Assembly (NCBI GenBank): GCA_965363675.1
Contig: CBDTTW010000055.1
Span: forward strand, 1-16,809
Length of the DNA stretch: 16,809 bases
Direction of reading: 5' to 3'
Source of the DNA: CBDTTW01 sp965363675
Lineage (GTDB): Bacteria; Bacteroidota; Rhodothermia; Rhodothermales; DASSAV01
Shown here: positions 1 through 8,548 of the stretch, one piece after another
Layout: the number at the start of each line of letters is the position of its first letter
How positions within the stretch are numbered: the stretch's first letter is position 1
Program-made: the position numbers and the translations under genes
Notes under the pieces: model-generated
Told to the model about the DNA's origin: nothing
What the model saw: only the letters and a program-made list of their open reading frames with translations
Database searches by the model: none

Positions 1-41
1 CCAGCCAGGGCCGCCGCCGCTACGAATTTGCGTCTGTTCAT
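1..41 (-). CDS. N-terminus of a Tat-exported protein (partial)
   Basis: Only the first 13 codons are inside the window; the gene runs off the left edge. The ATG at 41 reads MNRRKFVAAAALA, a twin-arginine signal start: an RR pair followed by K-F-V, then an alanine-rich hydrophobic stretch. Tat signals send folded, often cofactor-bearing, proteins across the inner membrane, so an oxidoreductase or a similar periplasmic enzyme is plausible, but nothing of the mature protein is visible. It lies 42 bp downstream of the creatininase-family gene in the same direction and is probably the last visible member of the purA-kinase-creatininase run. No convincing ribosome binding site is seen before the ATG. 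Confidence 0.55.
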   Translation of the reverse strand, partial: MNRRKFVAAAALA

Positions 42-83
42 GGGGTTTCTGCGGTTGCGTGTGTGAGGGTGCGAGCGCCGGGC

Positions 84-857
84 TCAGCGCTCGTACAGGT
101 CGTCCGGGTCGGCGGCGGCCAGCTCCACCAGAAAGGCCGCGATATGGGCTGCCGTTTCTTCGAGGTAGGCCGCCCCTTTGGCGGCCGTAGCCGCCGCCGG
201 AGAGCCGATGCCCGTGTCGGCGGTGGCTTTGCTCCAGGCGCGCTGCGCCCACACCCAGCGCTCGCGCAGCCCCCGGATGCGGAAGCGCCGCTCGGCGCCG
301 TCGCCGGCTTCGGAGAGCGGCCGCACCAGGTCCGGGCGGATGGCGAGCATCGCGCTCGTCTCCATCTCGCCCGCATGGTCGCCCAGGTCCTCGAAGTACG
401 GGCGCTGGTCCACCACGCCGTACCAGTTCAGGGCGCAGAGAAACAGGCGCGGGAACTGCGGCGCCAGCTCGCGCAGCATCTGCTTGAAGTCGTTGCCCCC
501 GTGCCCGTTCATGACGACGAGCTTGCGGATGCCCTGCCGGTCGAGCGCGTCGGCCACGTCCCGCAGGAGGCATAGCTGCGTCGAGGGGTTCATGTTGATG
601 ACGAGCTTGATGTCGAGCTGGCCCGTGTTCACGCCGAAGGGCGCCGCCGGCAGCACGGCCACGCGGGCGCCGGCGGCCCAGGCGCGCCGGGCCGACTCGG
701 CGGCCACCCACTCTACCTGGTAGTTGTCCGTTCCATAGGGCAGGTGGTAGTTGTGCGCCTCGGTGGCTCCCCAGGGCAGCACGGCCACGGTGTAGGGCGT
801 CTCGCGGACGTGCTTCCAGTCGGCTTCGGCCAGTATCCAGGGGCGGGGCGTGCTCAT
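84..857 (-). CDS. Creatininase-family amidohydrolase
   Basis: This 257-residue protein belongs to the creatininase family of metal-dependent amidohydrolases. Members include creatinine amidohydrolase, the archaeal FAPy deformylase ArfB and the mycofactocin peptidase MftE. Visible family motifs are LPWGATEAH with E33 and H35, LPYGTD with D44, NGHGGN at 117-122 with H119, and HAGEMETS at 161-168. E33, H35, D44 and H119 match the metal-ligand spacing of creatininase. The Glu that follows the motif His in classical creatininase (NGHYEN) is Gly here, so true creatinine activity should not be assumed; the E164/E166 pair may supply the acidic ligand. The ATG at 857 was chosen because the family similarity begins there and because it overlaps the kinase stop as ATGA, implying translational coupling. 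The substrate is unknown. A 7-bp inverted repeat (72-78/87-93) straddles the stop codon. Confidence 0.88.
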   Translation of the reverse strand: MSTPRPWILAEADWKHVRETPYTVAVLPWGATEAHNYHLPYGTDNYQVEWVAAESARRAWAAGARVAVLPAAPFGVNTGQLDIKLVINMNPSTQLCLLRDVADALDRQGIRKLVVMNGHGGNDFKQMLRELAPQFPRLFLCALNWYGVVDQRPYFEDLGDHAGEMETSAMLAIRPDLVRPLSEAGDGAERRFRIRGLRERWVWAQRAWSKATADTGIGSPAAATAAKGAAYLEETAAHIAAFLVELAAADPDDLYER

Positions 858-2242
858 CGGTCGGTAGGGTTCAGGAGGGGGGAAGCGCCGGAGGGCGGTT
901 CGTTCCAGGCCGGCAGTTCGATCCGGAAGGTCGTGCCGTGCCCGAGCCGCGAGGCGGCGACGTAGAGCTTCCCTCCATGGTAATCCTCCACAATGCGTTT
1001 TGCCAGACTCAGGCCCAGCCCCCAACCTCTTTTTTTGGTGCTGTAGCCGGGCCGGAACACGTTGCGCCACTGCTGCCGGTCGATGCCCTTGCCGGTGTCG
1101 CGCACGTCCACGTAGACGCGGTCTTCGAGCAGGTGGGCGCTGATGTCGATGCGGCCGGCGGCCCCCTCCATCGCGTCGAGCGCGTTCTTGATGAGGTTCT
1201 CGACGACCCACTCGAACAGCTCGGCGTTGAGCGGCGCGGCCAGGTCCTCCGGCACGTCTACGTGCAGCGCCACGCGGTTGCCCTGCTGCGGAAAGCGCCG
1301 GTGCATGTAGTCGGCCGTCGCCCCGACGACCGGAGCGAGCCGCATCGGCTCCAGCTTCGGCAGCGACCCGATGTCCGAGAAGCGGCTGGTCACGCGGCGC
1401 AGCCGGTCCACATCCTTCGAGATTTCCCCGACGGCCATTTGCACCGTCTCGGAGGGGCGCTCCTCCAGGCCCAGCAGTTCAACCCACCCCATCAGGCTCG
1501 AAATGGGCGTCCCGAGCTGGTGGGCGGCCTCCTTTGCCATGCCCACCCACAGCCCCCGCTGCTCGCTGCGCCGCACATACGCCAGCCCGAAGTAGCCGAT
1601 CAGAATGAACAGCGACACGAAAGCAAGCTGGATGTAGGGGAACAGGCGCAGCTCCCGGATGAGGTGCGAGGCGTCGTAGAAGACGTAGAGCTTGAGGCGC
1701 GCCGGCCCGAAGTCCTGCTGGATCAGCAGCGGCTCGTTGGCCTGGCGCATCACGCCGATGAGGTGGTTCAGCCGCCGGATGGCCCGCGCCGAGTCCTCGG
1801 GCGAGAGGTTCGAGAGCGGCGGGGCCTCCACGGGCACGTTCTTCCAGTCGATGAACACGCGCTGGCTGGAGTCCGTGACGATGGCCGGGATGCCGAAGTT
1901 GCTCTCCGTCAGGATCTCGGTGGCCAGCGTGACCTCGCCGGCCGGAGGCATCGCGCGCGCCCACGCCACGGCCTCGCGGTAGCGCGCGGTTTCCTCGGGC
2001 GTGGCCGGGCGCGGCGCCTCCAGGGCCTCCTGCAAGTCGGCCAGCTCCTGCGCGTACGGGTTGACGTGCTGCACCCCCGAAAGCTGCTCCGTCGCGCGGG
2101 ACCACAGCCGGATCAGGAACTGCTCGCGCTCGCGCAGGCGCTCCACGAGGCGCTCCGTGTACAGCAGCGAGGCCACCGCGATCAGCACGGCGAACACGAT
2201 CATCCCCACCTTGAGGTTCACCGAGTGCCGGTAGGCTTTCAT
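854..2242 (-). CDS. Membrane sensor histidine kinase, orphan
   Basis: This 462-residue kinase senses an unknown signal, autophosphorylates and passes the phosphate to a response regulator. A first membrane helix lies at about 11-28, a periplasmic domain at about 31-203 matches no domain I recognise, and a second helix lies at about 203-222. The cytoplasmic part has the H-box KEAAHQLGTPISSL with H241, the N-box around N349/N353 (NLIKNALDAM), the G1 box RDTGKGID (381-388), an F-box near 396, and the G2 box RGWGLGLSLAK (405-415). All key residues are present. No response regulator gene is nearby, so it is an orphan or works with a partner elsewhere. It starts 26 bp after purA with GAGG about 10 bases before the ATG, and its stop overlaps the creatininase start. 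The AHQLGTP H-box is of a kind I associate with Bacteroidota orphan kinases. Confidence 0.92.
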   Translation of the reverse strand: MKAYRHSVNLKVGMIVFAVLIAVASLLYTERLVERLREREQFLIRLWSRATEQLSGVQHVNPYAQELADLQEALEAPRPATPEETARYREAVAWARAMPPAGEVTLATEILTESNFGIPAIVTDSSQRVFIDWKNVPVEAPPLSNLSPEDSARAIRRLNHLIGVMRQANEPLLIQQDFGPARLKLYVFYDASHLIRELRLFPYIQLAFVSLFILIGYFGLAYVRRSEQRGLWVGMAKEAAHQLGTPISSLMGWVELLGLEERPSETVQMAVGEISKDVDRLRRVTSRFSDIGSLPKLEPMRLAPVVGATADYMHRRFPQQGNRVALHVDVPEDLAAPLNAELFEWVVENLIKNALDAMEGAAGRIDISAHLLEDRVYVDVRDTGKGIDRQQWRNVFRPGYSTKKRGWGLGLSLAKRIVEDYHGGKLYVAASRLGHGTTFRIELPAWNEPPSGASPLLNPTDR

Positions 2243-2268
2243 GCGGGGGCCTCAGCGGGCTGCCGACC

Positions 2269-3555
2269 TCAGGCGCGCACCGTCGTCGTAATCGTCTGGT
2301 TGCGCTTCGGCCCTGTCGAGACCATGCTGATCGGCACGCCGAGATTGCGCGTCATATACTCCAGGTACTGCTGCGCCGCCTCCGGAAGCTCCTCGTAGCG
2401 CTCGACGCCCACGATGTCTTCCTTCCAGCCGGGCAGCGTTTCGTAAACCGGCTCGACGGTGGCCAGCACCGGGCCGTCGGCCGGGAAGCGGTGCGTCAGG
2501 CGGCCGTCCACGCGGTAGCCCGTGCAGATCTTCAGCTCGTCGAAGCCCGAGAGCACGTCGAGCTTCGTTACGGCCAGATCCGTGAAGCCGTTGATCATCG
2601 CGGTGTAGCGCAGCGCCACCAGGTCCAGCCAGCCGCAGCGGCGCGGGCGGCCCGTCGTGGCGCCGAACTCATGCCCGATCTTGCGCAGCGACTCGCCGGT
2701 GGCGTCCTCCAGCTCCGTCGGGAAGGGGCCGTTGCCCACGCGCGTCGAATACGCCTTGACGATGCCGATGACGCGCTTGATCTCGGTGGCCGGCACGCCC
2801 AGGCCCGTGCAGCAGCCGCCCACAGTGGGGTGGCTGGAGGTGACGTAGGGGTACGTGCCGAAGTCCACGTCCAGCAGGGCGCCCTGCGCGCCTTCGGCCA
2901 GCACATGCTTGCCCTCGCGGAGCGCGTTGCACAGGTACTGCGTCGTGTCGGTCACGTAGGGGTCGATGAGCTTGTCGAACTCGACGTACTCCTCGATGAT
3001 CGCCTCCACGTCCAGTTCTTCGGCGCCGTAGATGCTGCGCAGGATGGCGTTCTTCTCCTCCAGCGCCCGCGTGAGCTTGGCGCGCAGCACGTCGCGGTTG
3101 AGCAAATCGACCACGCGGATGCCCGTGCGGGCGAACTTGTCCATGTAGGCCGGCCCAATGCCGCGCCCCGTCGTCCCGATGGCCTCGGCGTCGCGGTAGC
3201 GCTCGCGCACCTGCTCGACGGCCTTGTGATACGGCATGATCAGGTGGGCGTTGTGCGAGATGAACAGCCGCCCCTCGACCTCGTAGCCGAGCTGCCGGAT
3301 CATCCGGATCTCCTCCATCACGGCCACCGGGTCGATGACCACGCCGTTGCCGATGACGCACGTGACGCCCTCGTGGAAAATGCCGCTCGGCACGAGGTGC
3401 AGCACGAACTGCTTGTCGCCCCAGGCGATGGTGTGGCCGGCGTTGGCGCCGCCCTGGTACCGGGCTACGATGTCCACTTGCGGGCCGAGCAGGTCTACGA
3501 CCTTGCCTTTGCCCTCGTCTCCCCACTGGCTTCCGATGACTACGGTTACGGGCAT
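2269..3555 (-). CDS. purA: Adenylosuccinate synthetase
   Basis: PurA joins IMP and aspartate using GTP to give adenylosuccinate, the first committed step from IMP to AMP, in the cytoplasm. The 428-residue length is normal for the family. It shows the N-terminal GDEGKGK loop (12-18) with the catalytic base D13, QGGANAGHT (34-42) with catalytic H41, the GTTGRGIGPAYMDK segment that contacts IMP, TTGRPRRCGWLDL, and KLDVLSGFDELKICTGY near the guanine-binding region. Nothing is missing. The ATG at 3555 fits the family N-terminus and has GGAAG about 7 bases upstream. It heads the run purA, histidine kinase, creatininase, Tat protein, and is separated from the upstream STAS gene by a 142-bp spacer with a stem-loop, so it probably has its own promoter. 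Confidence 0.98.
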   Translation of the reverse strand: MPVTVVIGSQWGDEGKGKVVDLLGPQVDIVARYQGGANAGHTIAWGDKQFVLHLVPSGIFHEGVTCVIGNGVVIDPVAVMEEIRMIRQLGYEVEGRLFISHNAHLIMPYHKAVEQVRERYRDAEAIGTTGRGIGPAYMDKFARTGIRVVDLLNRDVLRAKLTRALEEKNAILRSIYGAEELDVEAIIEEYVEFDKLIDPYVTDTTQYLCNALREGKHVLAEGAQGALLDVDFGTYPYVTSSHPTVGGCCTGLGVPATEIKRVIGIVKAYSTRVGNGPFPTELEDATGESLRKIGHEFGATTGRPRRCGWLDLVALRYTAMINGFTDLAVTKLDVLSGFDELKICTGYRVDGRLTHRFPADGPVLATVEPVYETLPGWKEDIVGVERYEELPEAAQQYLEYMTRNLGVPISMVSTGPKRNQTITTTVRA

Positions 3556-3618
3556 GCGTCTTCCTTTGTATGGCTAGCGCCGCGCGTGCGGCAAATCTCG
3601 GGAGGGCGCGCGGCGGCG

Positions 3619-3630
3619 TTGCGCGCGCAA
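3619..3630. repeat. 12-bp perfect palindrome in the purA leader
   Basis: TTGCGCGCGCAA is a perfect palindrome 64-75 bases upstream of the purA ATG, in the 142-bp spacer after the STAS gene. It could be an operator or a short hairpin in the leader RNA. Alternating GC runs arise easily by chance in DNA this rich in GC, so its function is unproven. Confidence 0.3.
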
Positions 3631-3639
3631 ACATGCGGA

Positions 3640-3667
3640 AGGCGGCGGGTGCACTACCCCGCCGCCT
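3640..3667 (-). terminator. Stem-loop after the STAS gene, possible terminator
   Basis: AGGCGGCGGG (3640-3649) and CCCGCCGCCT (3658-3667) form a perfect 10-bp stem with an 8-base loop. It begins about 30 bases past the STAS stop codon, so it sits where a terminator for the secD-secF-STAS transcript would be expected. On the minus strand it is followed by TCCGCATG rather than a run of T, so it is at best a weak intrinsic terminator and may instead be an RNA-stabilising hairpin. Confidence 0.45.
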
Positions 3668-3697
3668 CCTGCTTCTAAAACTGCGCTTCCAGCCGGC

Positions 3698-4054
3698 TCA
3701 GGCGGCGGCGCCTTCCGTCTCGAAGCTGCGGACCGCCTCGTCCACGGAGTTGTAGGACTTGAAAACGGTGTTCAGCTTCGTGATGACCAGCAGCGACTGG
3801 ATGCGGTCCGCCACGGCGGCCAGGCGCACGTCGCCGCCGGCGTTGCGCATCGTCGTCATGCCGCTGATGAGCATGCCGAGGCCGCTGGAGTTCATGAAGC
3901 TCACCTTCGAGAGGTCCACGACGACGTTCTTCTTGCCGCCGTCCTTCAGCTCGTGCAGCGTCTCGTGCAGCTTGTTGCCGTCCGGGCCGCCCATGATGTT
4001 GCCTTCGAGCGTGATGACAACCGCGTTGGTGCGCTCGTCTACGTTGTAGTTCAT
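3698..4054 (-). CDS. STAS-domain protein, anti-sigma factor antagonist-like
   Basis: This 118-residue single-domain protein has the STAS fold of SpoIIAA/RsbV anti-anti-sigma factors. After a start MNYNVDERTNAVVITLEGN comes the signature VVDLSKVSFMNSSGLGML, in which S56/S57 match the serine phosphorylated by the partner anti-sigma kinase. The C-terminal part runs through LLVITKLNTVFKSYNSVDEAV, as in RsbV-like proteins. In the classical scheme the unphosphorylated form binds the anti-sigma kinase and frees sigma. No RsbW-like kinase or PP2C phosphatase lies nearby. A longer open frame exists upstream, but the ATG at 4054 is chosen because the domain starts there and the longer frame would overlap secF. 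It lies 44 bp after secF and probably shares its transcript. STAS domains also occur in transport-linked regulators, so the partner is uncertain. Confidence 0.88.
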   Translation of the reverse strand: MNYNVDERTNAVVITLEGNIMGGPDGNKLHETLHELKDGGKKNVVVDLSKVSFMNSSGLGMLISGMTTMRNAGGDVRLAAVADRIQSLLVITKLNTVFKSYNSVDEAVRSFETEGAAA

Positions 4055-4098
4055 AGCAGTCCGACCTCTGTTGTGGCGTTGTGCGCGTGAAGGAGAGC

Positions 4099-5007
4099 CT
4101 ACCGGCGAACCGCCTTGCGCTCGCGAAGCTCGATGACCATCGGGGAGGCTACGAAAATCGAGGAATACGAACCTACGCCGACACCGATCAGCAGGGCGAA
4201 GGCAAACCCGCGTAGCACGTCTCCACCGAATATAAAGAGCACGATAGCCGCGAGCAAGGTCGTCCCCGACGTAATGAGCGTGCGGCTCAGCGTGGCGTTG
4301 ATCGACCGGTTGACGATCCGCTCGAAGCGTTCGGTCTTGAGGATGCCCACCGATTCGCGTATTCGGTCGAAGACCACCACGGTGTCGTTGAGCGAGTAGC
4401 CGACAATCGTCAGGAACGCGGCGATGATCGTCTGGTCGATCTGGAGCGAGAACGGGAGGATGCCGTTGAACGCGGAGAACACGCCAAGCGTGATCGTCAC
4501 GTCGTGGAAGAGCGCCGCCACCGCGCCGAGCCCGTAGCGCCACTCGAAGCGGATGAGGATGTAGACGAACACGACGAGCAGCGAGCCCAGCACCGAGTAC
4601 ACGGCGCCCTGCTTGAGGTCCTGCGCAAAGCGCGGCCCCACCACGTCCGTCTTGACGACGCGCGGCGCGCTGCCGGGGAACGCCTCGCCGATGGCCTCGA
4701 TGATGCGCTGCTCGTTCTTGGCCAGGTCTTCGGTGGCGCCCGTCCGGATCAGAAGCGCGTCGTCGCCGTAGGTTTTCACTTCGGGTTCCGAGCCGAACAC
4801 CGGCGTGAGCCGGTCGCGGACGGCGTTCGAGCTGAGCGCCTCCGTCGTCTCGACGACGAACTCCTCGCCGCCCTGGAAGTCGATGCCGAGCTCGACGCCG
4901 CGGAACGTGAGCACGAGAAGGCTCAGCAGCACGAGCACGCCCGAGATGAGGTACGCCGTGTTGCGGTTTTCGACGAACTTGAAGTTCGCGTTTTCAAACA
5001 TTCGCAT
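4099..5007 (-). CDS. secF: Protein translocase subunit SecF
   Basis: SecF pairs with SecD in the inner membrane and uses the proton gradient to help pull exported proteins through SecYEG. The 302-residue protein has one N-terminal helix at about 16-35, a periplasmic domain with the GIDFQGG motif (41-47), and five helices at roughly 135-152, 159-180, 188-211, 243-261 and 265-289. The helix motif GYSLNDTVVVFDRIRE begins at 203. The frame stays open to 5052, but the ATG at 5007 is preferred: AGGAA sits 6 bases upstream and the protein then starts MRMFENANFKFVENR, as expected for the family. It follows secD by 87 bp, with a 9-bp stem-loop between them, and precedes the STAS gene by 44 bp. Confidence 0.95.
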   Translation of the reverse strand: MRMFENANFKFVENRNTAYLISGVLVLLSLLVLTFRGVELGIDFQGGEEFVVETTEALSSNAVRDRLTPVFGSEPEVKTYGDDALLIRTGATEDLAKNEQRIIEAIGEAFPGSAPRVVKTDVVGPRFAQDLKQGAVYSVLGSLLVVFVYILIRFEWRYGLGAVAALFHDVTITLGVFSAFNGILPFSLQIDQTIIAAFLTIVGYSLNDTVVVFDRIRESVGILKTERFERIVNRSINATLSRTLITSGTTLLAAIVLFIFGGDVLRGFAFALLIGVGVGSYSSIFVASPMVIELRERKAVRR

Positions 5008-5062
5008 GGTATTTCCTGCCGTATTAGAAGCGCCCGAAAGGCGCGAGTTCACAGGTCGGGAA

Positions 5063-5084
5063 GCGGCGCGCCCCAGCGCGCCGC
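5063..5084 (-). repeat. Hairpin between secD and secF
   Basis: GCGGCGCGC (5063-5071) and GCGCGCCGC (5076-5084) make a perfect 9-bp stem with a 4-base loop (ccca), 10 bases past the secD stop codon. On the minus strand it is followed by TTCCCGACC rather than a T-run, so full termination is unlikely. Intercistronic hairpins of this kind can slow 3' decay or lower expression of the downstream gene, here secF. Confidence 0.5.
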
Positions 5085-5094
5085 CGAGGGCGCG

Positions 5095-6996
<1,902 letters not shown>

Positions 6997-7120
6997 GGCA
7001 ATCCAAACGAAAGGGAAATAGGAGGAAACCGCGCGCACCGAAAGGCGCGCGCTCGTAGGGCGAGAGGAAAGGCCGCGGCGCGCGCAGCGCCGGCGCCGGG
7101 AAAGCGCTTAGGCCGGGAGG

Positions 7121-7549
7121 CTACGGCCCTTGCGGGCAGGCGTCGCCCAGCAGCAGCGGGCGCCCCTTCGGCGGCGCAGGCTCCGGAGCGGCCGCCGCGC
7201 AGGCCGGCAGGCCCGGCGCCTCGGGACGGGCGGCAAGCAGCGCCGCCTCAAAGTGCGGCGCGGCCGTGCGGCTGTTGTGATCGATGGAGATGCCCTGCGC
7301 CGCCACCAGGAGGGCGTAGGCATAGGGGATGCGGCTTTCGAGGCCCGGCTCTGCGGTCGGCGTGGACGCCTCGGGCTCCTCGGCGGCCAGGCCGACGAGG
7401 GCCGGCAGCACCTCCAGGGCGCGGCCGCACAGCCCCGCGCCGCCCTCGCAGCGCGCCTGCGCCGCCGGGGCGAACGCTACCGGCGAGAGGCTGATGCTCA
7501 TCACGAGCACGATCAGCCGCCGCATATGGGTGCGCCGCAAAAAGTTCAT
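7121..7549 (-). CDS. Small secreted protein of unknown function
   Basis: I do not recognise this 142-residue protein. It starts MNFLRRTHMRRLIVLVMSIS, a positively charged start and hydrophobic core, with a likely signal-peptidase site after AQA at about residue 32. The mature part has four cysteines (C34, C41, C117, C138), which could form two disulfides, and a Pro/Ala-rich C-terminus. Codons use G or C at third positions like the neighbouring genes, which supports a real gene. Start choice is uncertain: ATG at 7549 or ATG at 7525 would both keep the signal peptide, and neither has a clear ribosome binding site. It points the same way as secD, 124 bp upstream of it, and diverges from the hydrolase gene. 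Confidence 0.6.
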   Translation of the reverse strand: MNFLRRTHMRRLIVLVMSISLSPVAFAPAAQARCEGGAGLCGRALEVLPALVGLAAEEPEASTPTAEPGLESRIPYAYALLVAAQGISIDHNSRTAAPHFEAALLAARPEAPGLPACAAAAPEPAPPKGRPLLLGDACPQGP

Positions 7550-7598
7550 CGGGTCGGTAGAAGAGGCGCCGCCGCTTCCCCCGAAGCGCGCCGCGATA

Positions 7599-7606
7599 CA
7601 TCTTTG
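7599..7606 (+). promoter_or_regulatory. Possible Bacteroidota-type -7 element for the hydrolase gene
   Basis: CATCTTTG on the + strand differs by one base from the Bacteroidota -7 consensus TAnnTTTG and lies in a short AT-rich island (about 7597-7614) in the 81-bp spacer between the divergent hydrolase and small secreted-protein genes. It is 25 bases before the proposed TTG start. No clear upstream TTG (-33) element is seen, so this is a tentative call. Confidence 0.3.
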
Positions 7607-7630
7607 TAATTTAAGGCGAACATCCGCCGG

Positions 7631-8548
7631 TTGCTACCCACGGCTCAACCTTCTTGCTCCGATACGGCCTGCATATTGCCTGAAGCCTCCGCCCCCACGC
7701 CGCTTGTGCTCTCCGGCGGCCTGCGCGCCGCGCTGCACGCCGATCTTCCGGAAGGGCCGCCGCGCGCCGCCGTGCTGCTCGTGCACGGCTACGCCGAGTA
7801 CAGCGGCCGCTACGACGCCCCGGCGCGCCGCCTCGCCGAGCGCGGCTACGTCGCCTACCGCTACGACCAACGCGGCCACGGGCGCACCCCCGGCGTGCGC
7901 GGCTACGTCCGGCGCTTCGAGCTGCTCGCCGACGACCTGGAGGCGGCCTTCCGGCAGGCGCGCGCTCTGCGCCCGGAACTGCCGCTCTTCCTCTACGGGC
8001 ATAGCATGGGCGGGGCCGTCTGCCTGACGTGCCTCCTGCGCCACCCGGAGCTTGGGGCGGCCGGGCTCCTCCTCAGCAGCCCGCACATCCGCCTCAGCAG
8101 CGGCGTCAGCCCCTTCTTGCAGCGCATCTCGGCGCTGGCAAGCAGGCTCATCCCGTACGCGCCCACCGTCCGGCTGGACCGCGCCACGCTCTCGCACGAC
8201 GCCGGCGTGGCGGCGCGCTACGAGCGCGACCCGCTCTGCTACACCGGGCGGGTGCGCGCCCGCACCGGCGCCGAGCTGGTGCGCATCGCCGGGGTCCTGC
8301 AAACGCGCCTGGCCGAGGTGCGCCTGCCGTTTCTGGTGTTCCACGGCTCGGCCGACCGCCTCACCGCCCCGGAAGGCAGCCGTCTGCTCTACGAGCAAGC
8401 CGCCTCGCCCGACAAAACGCTGCGCCTCTTCGAGGGGCGCTATCACGAAACCCTAAACGAGGAAGGCAGCGACGAAGTGTACGCGGCCTTCCTGGACTGG
8501 CTCGATGCGCGCGCCCCGGCGCCCGGCGCTACTGAAGCTCGAACGTGA
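7631..8548 (+). CDS. Alpha/beta hydrolase, monoacylglycerol lipase-like
   Basis: This is a serine hydrolase of the Hydrolase_4/monoacylglycerol lipase group, likely acting on lipid esters in the cytoplasm. Numbered from the TTG at 7631 (305 residues), it has HGYAEYSGRY (52-61, matching HGxxEHSGRY of these lipases), YDQRGHGRTPG, the nucleophile elbow GHSMGG with S125, D242 in HGSADRLT, and H272 in GRYHETLNE. The catalytic triad is therefore complete. The start is uncertain: no ATG is available before the domain, an in-frame stop lies at 7607-7609, and TTG 7631, TTG 7676 or GTG 7706 are the candidates. It is the only complete gene on the + strand, and its end overlaps the end of the SIMPL gene by 20 bp. 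Confidence 0.9.
   Translation: MLPTAQPSCSDTACILPEASAPTPLVLSGGLRAALHADLPEGPPRAAVLLVHGYAEYSGRYDAPARRLAERGYVAYRYDQRGHGRTPGVRGYVRRFELLADDLEAAFRQARALRPELPLFLYGHSMGGAVCLTCLLRHPELGAAGLLLSSPHIRLSSGVSPFLQRISALASRLIPYAPTVRLDRATLSHDAGVAARYERDPLCYTGRVRARTGAELVRIAGVLQTRLAEVRLPFLVFHGSADRLTAPEGSRLLYEQAASPDKTLRLFEGRYHETLNEEGSDEVYAAFLDWLDARAPAPGATEART

Noticed and set aside
72..93. 7-bp inverted repeat over the creatininase stop codon as a terminator.
   Set aside because: No T-run follows on the minus strand and the next gene starts 42 bp on, so the run probably continues.
858..1211. N-terminal extension of the creatininase-family frame into the kinase gene.
   Set aside because: The extension is Arg-rich, has no family similarity and lies inside the kinase coding region; the ATGA-overlapping ATG at 857 fits the family start.
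4055..4543. Upstream extension of the STAS frame across secF.
   Set aside because: It overlaps most of the secF 3' half and is Arg-rich; the STAS domain begins at the ATG at 4054.
6997..7120. GC-rich hairpins before secD (for example GCGCGC pairs around a GAAA loop near 7031-7050) as a riboswitch or terminator.
   Set aside because: The stems are short, contain a mismatch, and resemble many chance GC pairings; no known riboswitch pattern was recognised.
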